Source of the DNA: Halioxenophilus aromaticivorans
GTDB taxonomy: Bacteria; Pseudomonadota; Gammaproteobacteria; Pseudomonadales; Cellvibrionaceae
Assembly: GCF_042850945.1 (NCBI RefSeq)
Contig: NZ_AP031496.1
Span: 5,022,001-5,086,000 of the forward strand
DNA length: 64,000 nucleotides
Direction of reading: 5' to 3'
The stretch's first letter is position 1. Every line of letters starts with the position of its first letter. Below are positions 55,101 to 63,604 of the stretch, in pieces. The translations under genes were made by a program, and so were the position numbers. Under the pieces are notes generated by a model. The model saw nothing but the letters and a program-made list of their open reading frames with translations. It ran no database searches and was not told the origin of the DNA.

Positions 55101-55158
55101 CGCACAGGTCATCCGCCAAGGCGTCAGCTTGGCTTCGGGTAAAAGCGAGTTCAGTCAT
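52135..55158 (-). CDS. glnE: Bifunctional glutamine synthetase adenylyltransferase/adenylyl-removing enzyme
   Basis: A 1007-residue enzyme that adenylylates and deadenylylates glutamine synthetase under PII control. Two nucleotidyltransferase-like domains are visible: GMGKLGAWELNLSSDIDLIF in the N-terminal adenylyl-removing half and YGKAGGLEMAHGSDLDLVFIHD in the C-terminal adenylyltransferase half, each with the GxLG/DxD-like signature. The length is close to the family's. It converges with ilvE and is followed on the same strand by a GspE-type ATPase upstream at 55238. Confidence 0.96.
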   Translation of the reverse strand: MTELAFTRSQADALADDLCDNIRQRHGDSYPELPTVLTGATRAQLAVTLAGSQYAYEQFLVHPQWLLAQIQRHTALPSLSYYQSVLREGVAAIDGQLPNTQQIQLLDRLLRRHRNQAMLAIVWAELNQLAPVEIITEHLSALAEASIQVAMDSHYGWLTALMGEPVGEDTGQVQPMLVLGMGKLGAWELNLSSDIDLIFAYPERGNTRPVADSKSRKSVSNQEFFQRLGQRVIKSLDAQTADGFVFRTDMRLRPYGQSGPLAANFGFLEEYYQNQGREWERYAMIKARVVACSEMTCSEVVSLDRRYCQSAANELMQLLRPFSYRRYVDFSVINALRDMKALINREVKLRNKTQDVKLGRGGIREVEFIAQAFQLVRGGREPVLQERRLLKVLPTLVHLGVMPDATADALAQGYRFLRRVEHALQAWQDRQTQALPTDAQQQARLAFVLGFESWPACFDHLESVRAVVDSEFQAVVGDSQQHQAETREMPMALWVGITQSQLSTEEALEICVDLGLQSAETVLTQLNHFASNRLFNGLPASSRTKLDQLMALLLQQLTDLDWQSLAWPDLPAQLDHAQLLARTLPLLENIARRSAYLVLLLENPTVLPHLLRLFTASAWIAEQITAHPALLEELLDTHNLHTVPEPELLRAELEQALAAIPADDLEQQMDTLRYFRRAHGLRVAACEVSGTLPLMKVSDYLTWVAEEIVRQVLAIAWADMVGKYGWPGDSQGIRHDKGFIIVAYGKAGGLEMAHGSDLDLVFIHDCEATGSTDGDKSDGSKSIDTQTFYTRLGQKIIHILNTRTNAGRLYEVDMRLRPSGNSGLLVTSIAAFEKYQCEQAWTWEHQALLRARPVAGSESLVDRFSQLRRSVLCRQRDRTDLRQQVVDMRNKMLDHLGSKAHQAQFNLKQDRGGIVDIEFMVQYAALAWAVEYPELVVYSDNIRILAALQQAGLITEQEEGVLAEAYKAYRAAGHRLALQQQDAVLPADALTQHRQQVEGMWRRLMEG

Positions 55159-55237
55159 GCAGCACCTGCCGCTGTGCGGCTTATTATAATTGCGGTAATT
55201 TACGGTCGTGGCTGTGGTAGAGGTTCGAGCACAGCGC

Positions 55238-56992
55238 CTATTGTTCGATAGGCGGCGCCACTCGCAGCACTTCTTCCATCGTCGTCAGGCCGGCGGCTAT
55301 TTTCTGAGCACCGGACAACCTTAAGGTACGCATACCCTCGCGCATGGCGGCGTGCCTCATCTGGGTAATATCGGCGTCGTCTTTTATGTGCTTAGCCACG
55401 GCCTGGGTAACGGGCAGAATCTCATACAAACCCTGGCGGCCCAAATAGCCGGTGTTGCGGCATTCTAGACAACCCTCAGCCTGCAGCACTTTCTTCGGCA
55501 ACGGCGCCTTCCATGGGGCTACCAATGCATGCCAATCGCTGGGCGAGATTTCGCCCTCTCCCTTACAGTGCGGGCATAGGGTACGCACTAAGCGCTGGGC
55601 CATCACGCCAAGCACGGTGTTTTTGATCAAAAAACTGGGCACGCCCAAATCCAACAACCGGCTGATGGCCGAGGGCGCGTCATTGGTGTGCAATGTGGAT
55701 AACACCAAATGCCCAGTCAGTGCCGCCTGCACTGCCATTTGCGCGGTTTCCAGATCGCGAATCTCGCCCACCATGATAATGTCTGGGTCTTGCCGCATAA
55801 GAGTGCGAATACCCGAGGCAAAGTCAAATTCGATCTGCGGGTTAACCTGGGTTTGGTTAAAGCTCTCCTCAACCATTTCTATAGGATCTTCTATGGTGGA
55901 GACGTTGACCTCCGGCGTGGCCAGTTGCTTAAGTGACGAATACAGTGTGGTGGTTTTGCCAGAGCCGGTGGGGCCGGTGACTAAAATAATACCGTGGGGA
56001 TTGCGGGTCATTTTCTGCCACAGGGCGAGGTCATCGCCCACCAAGCCTAAGTCACTGAAGCTGCGCAACAGCACTTCTGGGTCAAAGATCCGCATGACCA
56101 GCTTTTCACCAAAAGCAGTGGGCAAGGTGGATAGTCGTAACTCTACCTCTGAGCCATCGCTGCGCTTGGTTTTAATACGGCCATCTTGGGGCTTACGCTT
56201 CTCGGCCACGTTCATCCGCGACAATACCTTTAACCGGCTGACCACAGCAGTGTTGATCGCTGCGGGTAATTCGTACACCTGATGCAAAATACCATCGATA
56301 CGAAAGCGCACTTTGCCTTGCAAGCGGCGCGGCTCGATATGGATATCGCTGGCGCGCTGATCGAAGGCGTATTGCAACAGCCAATCGACAATATTAACGA
56401 TGTGTTGGTCGTTTGCTTCGGGATCTTTGGCGCTGCCCAGCTCTAACAATTGCTCAAAGTTAGTCACCGATGAGCCGCCGCTAAGGCCTTTAGCACCGGA
56501 AATGGAATTGCTTAGGCTGTAGAACTCCACCATGTAGCGGGCAATATCAGCCGGGTTAGCCACCACCTTATGCACCTTGCGCCGGCTTACGTGTTCCAGT
56601 TGCGGAATCCACTCTTCGGTAAAGGGTTGGCCGGTGGCAATGGTGACCATATCAGCGTCCACCCCGACGCACAGGATATCGTGGCGCTTAGCAAACCCGT
56701 AGGACATCACCGAAGTCACCTTGGCAACTTCAATTTTTAACGGGTCGATATGGAACAATGGCAAGTCAGCTTTTTCCGCCAGCCACTGGGCTAGGTTTTC
56801 GTGGCTGAGTTTACGCCCAGGGTTCGCCTGGTCGTCCAGATCCTGGCTGGCGATAAACGCCAGCGGGTGCATAAGGGCTTGTTCCCGCGTACGTGGCGAA
56901 CCGGCCAAGAGGTTGGCGTCGCCTTGATCCAAGCGGCCGTCGGCCACTAAATCGTCTAAGCAGGTGCGCAATTCGATGCGTCGATCAGCCAA
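55238..56992 (-). CDS. GspE/MshE-type secretion ATPase
   Basis: A 584-residue ATPase of the type II secretion/type IV pilus family. An N-terminal domain (about 1-180) precedes the core: Walker A GPTGSGKTTTLYS, Asp-box, Walker B-like QDPDIIMVGEIRD, and a Cys4 zinc site (CPHCKGEG and CLECRNTG). MshE-like enzymes bind c-di-GMP at the N-terminus; that cannot be shown here. There are no gspD/gspF or pilin genes around it. A GGDEF protein is the next gene. Confidence 0.88.
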   Translation of the reverse strand: MADRRIELRTCLDDLVADGRLDQGDANLLAGSPRTREQALMHPLAFIASQDLDDQANPGRKLSHENLAQWLAEKADLPLFHIDPLKIEVAKVTSVMSYGFAKRHDILCVGVDADMVTIATGQPFTEEWIPQLEHVSRRKVHKVVANPADIARYMVEFYSLSNSISGAKGLSGGSSVTNFEQLLELGSAKDPEANDQHIVNIVDWLLQYAFDQRASDIHIEPRRLQGKVRFRIDGILHQVYELPAAINTAVVSRLKVLSRMNVAEKRKPQDGRIKTKRSDGSEVELRLSTLPTAFGEKLVMRIFDPEVLLRSFSDLGLVGDDLALWQKMTRNPHGIILVTGPTGSGKTTTLYSSLKQLATPEVNVSTIEDPIEMVEESFNQTQVNPQIEFDFASGIRTLMRQDPDIIMVGEIRDLETAQMAVQAALTGHLVLSTLHTNDAPSAISRLLDLGVPSFLIKNTVLGVMAQRLVRTLCPHCKGEGEISPSDWHALVAPWKAPLPKKVLQAEGCLECRNTGYLGRQGLYEILPVTQAVAKHIKDDADITQMRHAAMREGMRTLRLSGAQKIAAGLTTMEEVLRVAPPIEQ

Positions 56993-57564
56993 AACTAGCT
57001 CCTAAAAATCAGGGTTGTACAACAAATGGGCAACACATCAGCGTTGCCTTAATTAAAGAGTGTAATCCTGCCACGCGGTTAAGCAAATTATCCAGTACAG
57101 CACCCCGGCTTTAGGATAACGCCGAATCACACCACTGCTGCGCTCTTGCACATCAATACTGCACATTAAACAATCAAAACTCTGTGGTATTTTATCTGCC
57201 TGAAACGCCTGCGTGTGGTACCCGCCATAAGCGCCGCGAACCGTAGTTGTTGCACACCACCGGCGACTTACCATTACAGGTGCCACCAACCAAATATTGG
57301 CGCATTTTTCTATAGAACGAAACACGCTAGCTTGCAGCGAATTTCGGCCAATTTTCATAATAAAGGCCCCGCTACTAAAGCCTGAACGCCATCACTTGAC
57401 GTAACTTATTTTGTAAAAGTGTGAACAGCGACAAAATATCGACGAATTCCTTAACCTTGTGACGTCAATCTTCGTACTACAATTAAATGCATTGGCGGCC
57501 AACATTGACCACCCGCATTAACCGCTGGCAAAGGGTTAACGTTTACTGATGTAAATTAGAGATA
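56993..57564. other. Gap between the ATPase and GGDEF genes
   Basis: A 572-base divergent gap. A 101-codon minus frame from 57358 has a biased composition and no clear ribosome-binding site; I do not call it. GTTGTACAAC at 57013-57022 is a short palindrome. No other feature. Confidence 0.45.
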
Positions 57565-60174
57565 ATGCCCAACGAAGCAACTTACAAAGCCGTTCTGGAT
57601 TCCCTGGATATTGGCGTTTTATTACTGGATCAGGATTTACGCCTGGTGCACGTAAACGCGTGGCTGAGTAACCGTTGCGCGGTGCCAGTGGCGGCGCTTA
57701 TAAATCAACCCATTGGGTCGATATTCCCTACACTTAAAAATTCTTTTTTGCTCGAATGCTGCAACGATGCACTGCACCAGGGCTTACCCAAAAAGTTGTC
57801 TAATACGCTAGACGCATCCCCACTGCCGCTGTACGACCCCAACGCCATTAATGAAGGCGAGCACTTACTACAACAGAGTATCGCTATCCGGCCCATTGAG
57901 AGTAAAGATCGCCGGTTGTGTGAAATCGTCGTCCGCGATGTCACTAAAAACGTTATCAAAGAAAACTGGCTTAAACGTATCGCCACCAACTTTCGTCATG
58001 AGTCGCAACAAAAAGACACGTCTTTGGCGCAGTTTGCACAAATTATTGAAAACGCCACCGATGCTATTTTAGTGGTAGCCTCCGATGGCCATTTGGATAT
58101 GGCCAATGGTGCGGCCAAACATTTCTTTGGTTTACACGATGACGCAACTGCCATTACCAAACAAGTTAACGACATTTTTACCAGCCACCATCAATGGCAG
58201 CGGCAGGAGTTACGCACACAGCTACAGCAATTGATAGAAGAATTGCAGCCACGGCCGGAACATCAAAAAACCTCATCGGCAAACCCTAGCAACCGCATTC
58301 CAGCCTTGGCAACACAGATTAAAAACCACGCAGGGCAGGTGGTGCCGGTGCAAATTCGGTTTGCCATTAGCCATCATTTCGGCCACCGAAAATTAATCAT
58401 CACTGTGCGCGATTGCACCGACCAGGCCGAAACAGAACAAAACTTTTACGCCAGTGAAAACCGTTTTCAAACCCTCGCCAAGCTCGCGCCGGTGGGTATT
58501 TTCCGCACCTGCGAGCGCGGCGTTATACGCTATGCCAACGAAACCTGGTTTCAATTAACCGGTGCCGATGATTCACACCTTGATCGCTTATCTTGGCTGA
58601 GCTTGGTGGCAGAAAACAGCCGCGAGACAATAGAGCTTAAGTGGCAGGCCAGCAAAGCCAACCGCTTGGGGTTGAGAGAAGAATTTAAACTGATAAAACA
58701 GAACTTAAACAGTGGCCAAGCCAAGCCGCTGGACGGCCACCACGATGCCACCTGGGTACTGTGCAATTTAATGCCAGAGTACGACAACCAAGAGCACGTA
58801 CACGGCTTTGTGGGCATCTTTACTGACATCACGCAACAGCGTTCTAATCAGGAGGCCATTGAGCGCATGGCCTATCACGATGCGCTAACCGGGCTGCCCA
58901 ACCGGCGATATTTTAACGATACCCTAGAACAACACATTCGATTAAACCGCCGCGCGCAGACCGCTTTCGCGTTATTTGCGTTGGATTTAAACGGCTTTAA
59001 ACAAATTAACGACACCCTCGGCCACGATGCCGGCGACATCGTACTAAAGGCCATTGCCGAGCGGCTGCAAAAATTGCTGCGCGAGTCGGCCACCGTTGCA
59101 AGAATTGGGGGCGACGAATTTAACGTTATGATCCCTGAGTTTGAAGAACTCGGCGCCCTAGAGATTATCGCCCAGCGGATTGGCGAAATAGTACGCGAGC
59201 CCACCGTCCTGGACGGCCATGAGGTGAGCCTTTCTACCAGCATCGGCATCGCTCTGTTTCCAACCGATGCAGCCAACAGCCACGAGCTTATCAAAAATGC
59301 CGATTTAGCGTTGTACAACGCCAAAGATAATAAAGAGTTACCGTTTGTGTTTTTTGATAAAGCCATGAATCAAAAAGCCACCAGCAACCGAAATCTTTTA
59401 GTTGACCTAGAAACCGCCATCGCCGATGAACAGTTTGACTTGCAACTGTCATCGACCGATATAAGCAATGGGGCTAACTACGTGGTGGTGCAAGCCATGC
59501 TCAGCTGGCAGCACAACAATTGGGGCACCATTCAACAGCCCAATTTTATTAAAGCCATGGAGCGCAGCCGTTTAATAAAACCGTTTAATTTGCTGTCACT
59601 GGAGTTAATCTGCCAGGCATTGCAAAGCTTGCATCAACACCTGCCGGAGTTGACAAATTTAAAACTCATCTTTCAATGGCAGGCTTTTCAGCTATTACAG
59701 CCCGGCTTCAGCCAAGACGTAGCCACTGTGATACGTCGCTACAATGTACCTACTCGCTGGCTGCAGTTCGAGATTTCCGAGCAAGCCGCAAACGACTATT
59801 TTGGCAGCCTGTTACCTATCTTTTTACAGCTAAACCGACTGGGAGTGCAGCTCACTTTAACGGAGTTCTCCGGTGCGCATTTACCGCTGCAAAAAATCAC
59901 CCAGCTGCCCATCGCCGCGGTGGAGATAAACCCAGTATTGTTGGATTACGGTACCAACCACCGCGCCAGCCAACTGCAACTCTCTAGCCTGTGCGATTTG
60001 TGCAATCGATTGGGTATTGTGATTCATACCAGAACCCCCAACGGCTTGACCCAACTGCGTAATCACGGCTGCCAGCAAAGCCAATTGTTAGAGCCTGGGG
60101 CCGGGCTCGCAATGGACGCTTTTATCGAGCAACTCAAGCTAGCCATCAAAGCCGCTAACGGGCGCTCCGCCTAG
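57565..60174 (+). CDS. PAS-GGDEF protein with degenerate EAL domain
   Basis: An 869-residue c-di-GMP-related protein. PAS-like domains at about 1-110, 155-280 and 300-430 are followed by a GGDEF domain with an intact GGDEF motif (residues 515-519). The region before it has RESA where an inhibitory I-site RxxD would be, so product inhibition is probably absent. The C-terminal part (about 610-860) follows the EAL fold, but the E-x-L segment is lost (QAMLSWQ), so phosphodiesterase activity is unlikely. It is therefore likely a diguanylate cyclase with a regulatory EAL-like tail. It is divergent from the GspE/MshE-type gene. Confidence 0.88.
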   Translation: MPNEATYKAVLDSLDIGVLLLDQDLRLVHVNAWLSNRCAVPVAALINQPIGSIFPTLKNSFLLECCNDALHQGLPKKLSNTLDASPLPLYDPNAINEGEHLLQQSIAIRPIESKDRRLCEIVVRDVTKNVIKENWLKRIATNFRHESQQKDTSLAQFAQIIENATDAILVVASDGHLDMANGAAKHFFGLHDDATAITKQVNDIFTSHHQWQRQELRTQLQQLIEELQPRPEHQKTSSANPSNRIPALATQIKNHAGQVVPVQIRFAISHHFGHRKLIITVRDCTDQAETEQNFYASENRFQTLAKLAPVGIFRTCERGVIRYANETWFQLTGADDSHLDRLSWLSLVAENSRETIELKWQASKANRLGLREEFKLIKQNLNSGQAKPLDGHHDATWVLCNLMPEYDNQEHVHGFVGIFTDITQQRSNQEAIERMAYHDALTGLPNRRYFNDTLEQHIRLNRRAQTAFALFALDLNGFKQINDTLGHDAGDIVLKAIAERLQKLLRESATVARIGGDEFNVMIPEFEELGALEIIAQRIGEIVREPTVLDGHEVSLSTSIGIALFPTDAANSHELIKNADLALYNAKDNKELPFVFFDKAMNQKATSNRNLLVDLETAIADEQFDLQLSSTDISNGANYVVVQAMLSWQHNNWGTIQQPNFIKAMERSRLIKPFNLLSLELICQALQSLHQHLPELTNLKLIFQWQAFQLLQPGFSQDVATVIRRYNVPTRWLQFEISEQAANDYFGSLLPIFLQLNRLGVQLTLTEFSGAHLPLQKITQLPIAAVEINPVLLDYGTNHRASQLQLSSLCDLCNRLGIVIHTRTPNGLTQLRNHGCQQSQLLEPGAGLAMDAFIEQLKLAIKAANGRSA

Positions 60175-60304
60175 ATCTTTTCAAGCCTTTCTCAGCCGGA
60201 TTTAACTTTGGCAAAAAGCGCCTTTCCGTGCTTATATACAAGCTAGTTAGAAAATCATAATCGCTCCACAATCACCCTTTATAGCTATCGCGCCAGGCCG
60301 AAAC

Positions 60305-61459
60305 ATGACACGTCCCACACTCGCCACCGTTAAACATCAGCTCAGCCAGCTGGTCGCCTGCCAATCGGTCTCCAGCGCCCTGCCCAGCCTGGATCAAAGC
60401 AACCGTGGCGTCATCGACCTACTGGCCAATTGGTTGGAGGATCTGGGCTTTCGTTGCGAAATTTTGCCCATCGAAGAGCAAACCAACAAAGCTAACCTAT
60501 TGGCCACCCTGGGCCAGGGCTCCGGCGGCTTGGTACTGGCCGGCCACACCGACACAGTGCCCTACAACGCCGAAAAATGGCAACAAGATCCATTCCAATT
60601 GAAAGAGCACAACGAGTGCTGGTACGGCTTAGGTGCCACCGATATGAAAGGTTTTTTCCCGGTGGCACTGGCGGCTGCGGCGCAGTTTAAGTCCGAGCAA
60701 TTAACCGCTCCATTGATGATTTTGGCCACCGCCGACGAAGAATCTTCCATGTGCGGCGCCCGCGCACTGGTGGAGCAGGGCCGCCCCAAGGGCCGTTACG
60801 CCGTAATTGGCGAGCCCACCAGCCTGCGTCCCGTTCGCGCCCATAAAGGCATTATGATGGAGGCCATTCGCATCACCGGCCAAGCCGGGCATTCATCCAA
60901 CCCCAGCCTTGGCCGCAACGCACTGGAAGACATGCACCTGGTGCTGGCGGAACTATTGGCGTTTAGAGGAGAACTGCAACGGCAGTATCAAAACCCGCTG
61001 TTCGAAATAAACTACCCCACGCTGAACCCGGGTTACATCCATGGTGGTGACAACCCCAATCGAATTTGCGGCCACTGCGAATTGCACTTCGACCTGAGGC
61101 CCCTGCCCGGTATGGATTTGGTGCAATTGCGCGGTTTAATCGAAACCCGCCTTGGCAAGTTGCAACAGGCCTCAGGTATGGCCATACAATTTGAAAGTCT
61201 CTTCCCCGGTGTTCCGGCGTACGAACAGGCCCAGAACTCGGCCCTGGTGGCAGCGGCGGAAAAGCTCACTGGATTCAACGCCGAGGCCGTGGCTTTCGCC
61301 ACAGAGGCACCATTTTTACAGCAATTAGGCCACGAGACCATCGTTATGGGGCCGGGCAGCATCGACCAAGCTCACCAGCCCAACGAATTTATCGCCATTA
61401 GCCAAATTGACCCGGCAATCCACACCGTTACTGGGTTAATTCGACAATTTTGCCTGTAA
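60305..61459 (+). CDS. argE: Acetylornithine deacetylase
   Basis: A 384-residue M20-family zinc amidohydrolase that deacetylates N2-acetylornithine in arginine synthesis. Metal-binding positions include GHTDTVPYNAE (His81, Asp83), GATDMKG (Asp113), and ATADEESS (Glu145, Glu146). GEPTSLRPVRAHKG is the typical linker into the dimerisation domain. It is followed 93 bases downstream by argA, a conserved arginine neighbourhood. Confidence 0.94.
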   Translation: MTRPTLATVKHQLSQLVACQSVSSALPSLDQSNRGVIDLLANWLEDLGFRCEILPIEEQTNKANLLATLGQGSGGLVLAGHTDTVPYNAEKWQQDPFQLKEHNECWYGLGATDMKGFFPVALAAAAQFKSEQLTAPLMILATADEESSMCGARALVEQGRPKGRYAVIGEPTSLRPVRAHKGIMMEAIRITGQAGHSSNPSLGRNALEDMHLVLAELLAFRGELQRQYQNPLFEINYPTLNPGYIHGGDNPNRICGHCELHFDLRPLPGMDLVQLRGLIETRLGKLQQASGMAIQFESLFPGVPAYEQAQNSALVAAAEKLTGFNAEAVAFATEAPFLQQLGHETIVMGPGSIDQAHQPNEFIAISQIDPAIHTVTGLIRQFCL

Positions 61460-61552
61460 CCTTGGCTTGTAATCGTTGCCCGGCTGGCTATATTGGTGCT
61501 TTTTAGCCCCCAGCCAACAATTTCGCCCGTTTATTAGAAGAAAGAATACACA

Positions 61553-62869
61553 GTGAGCAGTTTTGACCACATAACCTGGTTTCGCGCATCGTCGCCCTAC
61601 ATCAACGCCTACCGTGGCCGCACCTTTGTCGTGTATTTGCCCGGCGAGGCAGTGGACCACCCTAATTTTGGCACCATCGTGCAGGATTTAGCCCTGCTGC
61701 ACAGCTTGGGCATTCGGTTGGTGGTGGTGCATGGTGCCCGCCCCCAAATTAACCAACGCCTGGCGCAACAGGGCATTGAAACCACCTTCAACAATGGCCA
61801 ACGCATCACCGATGAAGCCGCCCTGCCGGCCGTGCTGCAAGCGGTGGGAGAAACTCGCTTCTACGTCGAAGCAGCGTTTTCGGCCGGCATGCCCAATTCC
61901 CCCATGCACAACGCCGACATCCGCGTGGTTTCCGGTAATTTTGTGGTGGGTATGCCGCGCGGTGTGATTGATGGTGTGGATTTTCACTTCACCGGCAATG
62001 TGCGCAAAATTGACAGCCCCAACATCAACGCTGCGTTGGATAACGGCGCCATGGTGCTGGTATCCCATATTGGCTTTTCCACCACCGGCGAGCTGTTTAA
62101 TGTGTCTTCACTGGCGGTGGCCATGCGCACCACCCTAGCCCTGCAGGCAGATAAGCTGATTACCTTTGTTGAGCCCGATGGCCTAATGCAAGATAACGGC
62201 GAGCTATTGCGCCAGGTCAGCGTATCGCAATGCCAGGCGTTTTTAGAATCCTCTACCATTCCCCAGGCCGATGCCGCAGCGGCACTGCGCGCTTGTTACC
62301 AAGTGTGCCGCCAAGGAATATCACGGGCGCAAATCATCAGTTATTGCGAAAACGGTGCCCTACTCGAAGAGCTGTTCACCCACGATGGCAGCGGCACCCT
62401 GGTGCACAGCGACAGCTACGAAGTACTGCGCAAGGCCACCATCGCCGATGTTGGCGGCATTTTGGCGCTGATTGCTCCGCTGGAAGAACAGGGCATTTTG
62501 GTGCGCCGCTCCCGCGAGCTGTTAGAAGCGGAAATCAGCCAATTTAGCGTGCTGGAGATCGACGGTATGATCATTGGCTGCGCCGGCCTGTACACCTACA
62601 ACGACCAATCCATGGCGGAACTGGCCGCGGTGGCCACCCACCCCGGCTACCAGGGCAAAGGCTTGGGGGCACGGCTACTGGCCAAGGTAGAGCAGGATGC
62701 CATTAGCCAGGGCTATCAATCCCTATTTGTGCTCACCACCCAAACTGCCCACTGGTTTATCGAGCAGGGCTTTAAAGCCGCTGAGCTAGGCCAACTGCCC
62801 CAGCAAAAACAGCAGCTGTATAACTTGCAACGGCGCTCTAAGGTGTTTATTAAGCCGCTTGCCAAATAA
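61553..62869 (+). CDS. argA: N-acetylglutamate synthase
   Basis: A 438-residue enzyme for the first step of arginine synthesis. An N-terminal amino-acid-kinase-like domain (about 1-280, with LVVVHGARPQINQRL) carries the arginine regulation, and a C-terminal GNAT domain (about 290-438, with GYQGKGLGARLL) transfers acetyl from acetyl-CoA. The start is GTG (61553), with a weak AGAAGAAAG sequence upstream. Its pairing with argE supports the name. Confidence 0.95.
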   Translation: MSSFDHITWFRASSPYINAYRGRTFVVYLPGEAVDHPNFGTIVQDLALLHSLGIRLVVVHGARPQINQRLAQQGIETTFNNGQRITDEAALPAVLQAVGETRFYVEAAFSAGMPNSPMHNADIRVVSGNFVVGMPRGVIDGVDFHFTGNVRKIDSPNINAALDNGAMVLVSHIGFSTTGELFNVSSLAVAMRTTLALQADKLITFVEPDGLMQDNGELLRQVSVSQCQAFLESSTIPQADAAAALRACYQVCRQGISRAQIISYCENGALLEELFTHDGSGTLVHSDSYEVLRKATIADVGGILALIAPLEEQGILVRRSRELLEAEISQFSVLEIDGMIIGCAGLYTYNDQSMAELAAVATHPGYQGKGLGARLLAKVEQDAISQGYQSLFVLTTQTAHWFIEQGFKAAELGQLPQQKQQLYNLQRRSKVFIKPLAK

Positions 62870-62978
62870 ATTTATGCGTTGAAAAAGTTTGCAATGAGAA
62901 TATCTGACGCTAAGTAGGCGGGTTGAAATGCTCTCTCAACCTTTGCTATTGGCGTACAAAAGGCATACTTTTTGACCA

Positions 62979-63242
62979 ATGAGCGGTTTTGAATATGACT
63001 CAGCCAAAAGCACATTCAATCGCGATAAACATGGAATTGATTTCGATGATGCGCAACAGCCTTGGCAGGATGAGGATCTGGTAGAGGTCTTCGCCAAAAT
63101 AACTGATGAACCCCTTTCCCCTATCATTGGCAAAATTAGTGGTAAACACTGGTCTGCTGTAATCACGCAAAGAGAAACAGACTTCCGGATAATATCAGTG
63201 ACTCGTTCAGGAAAAGCGGAGGTAGCCCTGTATGAAAGCTAA
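62979..63242 (+). CDS. brnT: BrnT-family ribonuclease toxin
   Basis: An 87-residue toxin of the BrnT family (RelE-like fold ribonuclease). FEYDSAKSTFNRDKHGIDFDDAQQ is the family's N-terminal block, and GKHWSAVITQRE...RIISVTRSGKAEVALYE its C-terminal block; the fully expressed length is normal, so the protein looks intact. Normally it is neutralised by the antitoxin encoded next to it. Here the next frame, overlapping by 11 bases, is a brnA gene broken by an amber codon. Confidence 0.88.
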   Translation: MSGFEYDSAKSTFNRDKHGIDFDDAQQPWQDEDLVEVFAKITDEPLSPIIGKISGKHWSAVITQRETDFRIISVTRSGKAEVALYES

Positions 63243-63471
63243 AGATTTTGATCAAAAGTTCGATGCTAGTGATGAAGATATTCTAAATGAGCTTGATTTT
63301 TCCAGTGCTAAACGAGTTAACCAACAACAAAAACGAATTAAGATTGATTTCCCGGTATAGTTGATCGAATCACTAAAGAAAGAAGCCGCCAGGCTTGGTG
63401 TGACACGCCAATCCATCATCAAAGTTTGGCTGGCCGAACGGCTGGAGCGCCAGCGGGCCAAACGCACTTAA
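63232..63471 (+). pseudogene. brnA: brnA antitoxin gene with a premature TAG
   Basis: The frame from ATG 63232 to TAA 63471 reads as a BrnA antitoxin, with the C-terminal LIESLKKEAARLGVTRQSIIKVWLAERL of its RHH-like region. The 43rd codon, at 63358-63360, is TAG in the segment IDFPV-stop-LIESL, where other BrnA proteins have a Trp (FPVWMIESL). A single TGG-to-TAG change would explain it. It begins before the brnT stop. Possible outcomes are loss of antitoxin, a partial antitoxin of 42 residues, stop-codon readthrough, or an assembly error. Confidence 0.85.
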
Positions 63472-63604
63472 TCACCAAGCAACCAGGGTTAGTGCCCCAA
63501 GCCCCATTCTGCTATCCTTAGCGCCCATTTTTGGGTGCCTGGGCCTTCTGCGCGCCAAGCCCCACCCTGATATGTGATTGCACTGATACAGCCCCGGAGC
63601 CGAT

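Noticed and set aside
57053..57358. 101-codon minus-strand frame in the gap before the GGDEF gene
   Set aside because: ATG-started but with no Shine-Dalgarno, no family and unremarkable composition; the gap is a natural promoter region.
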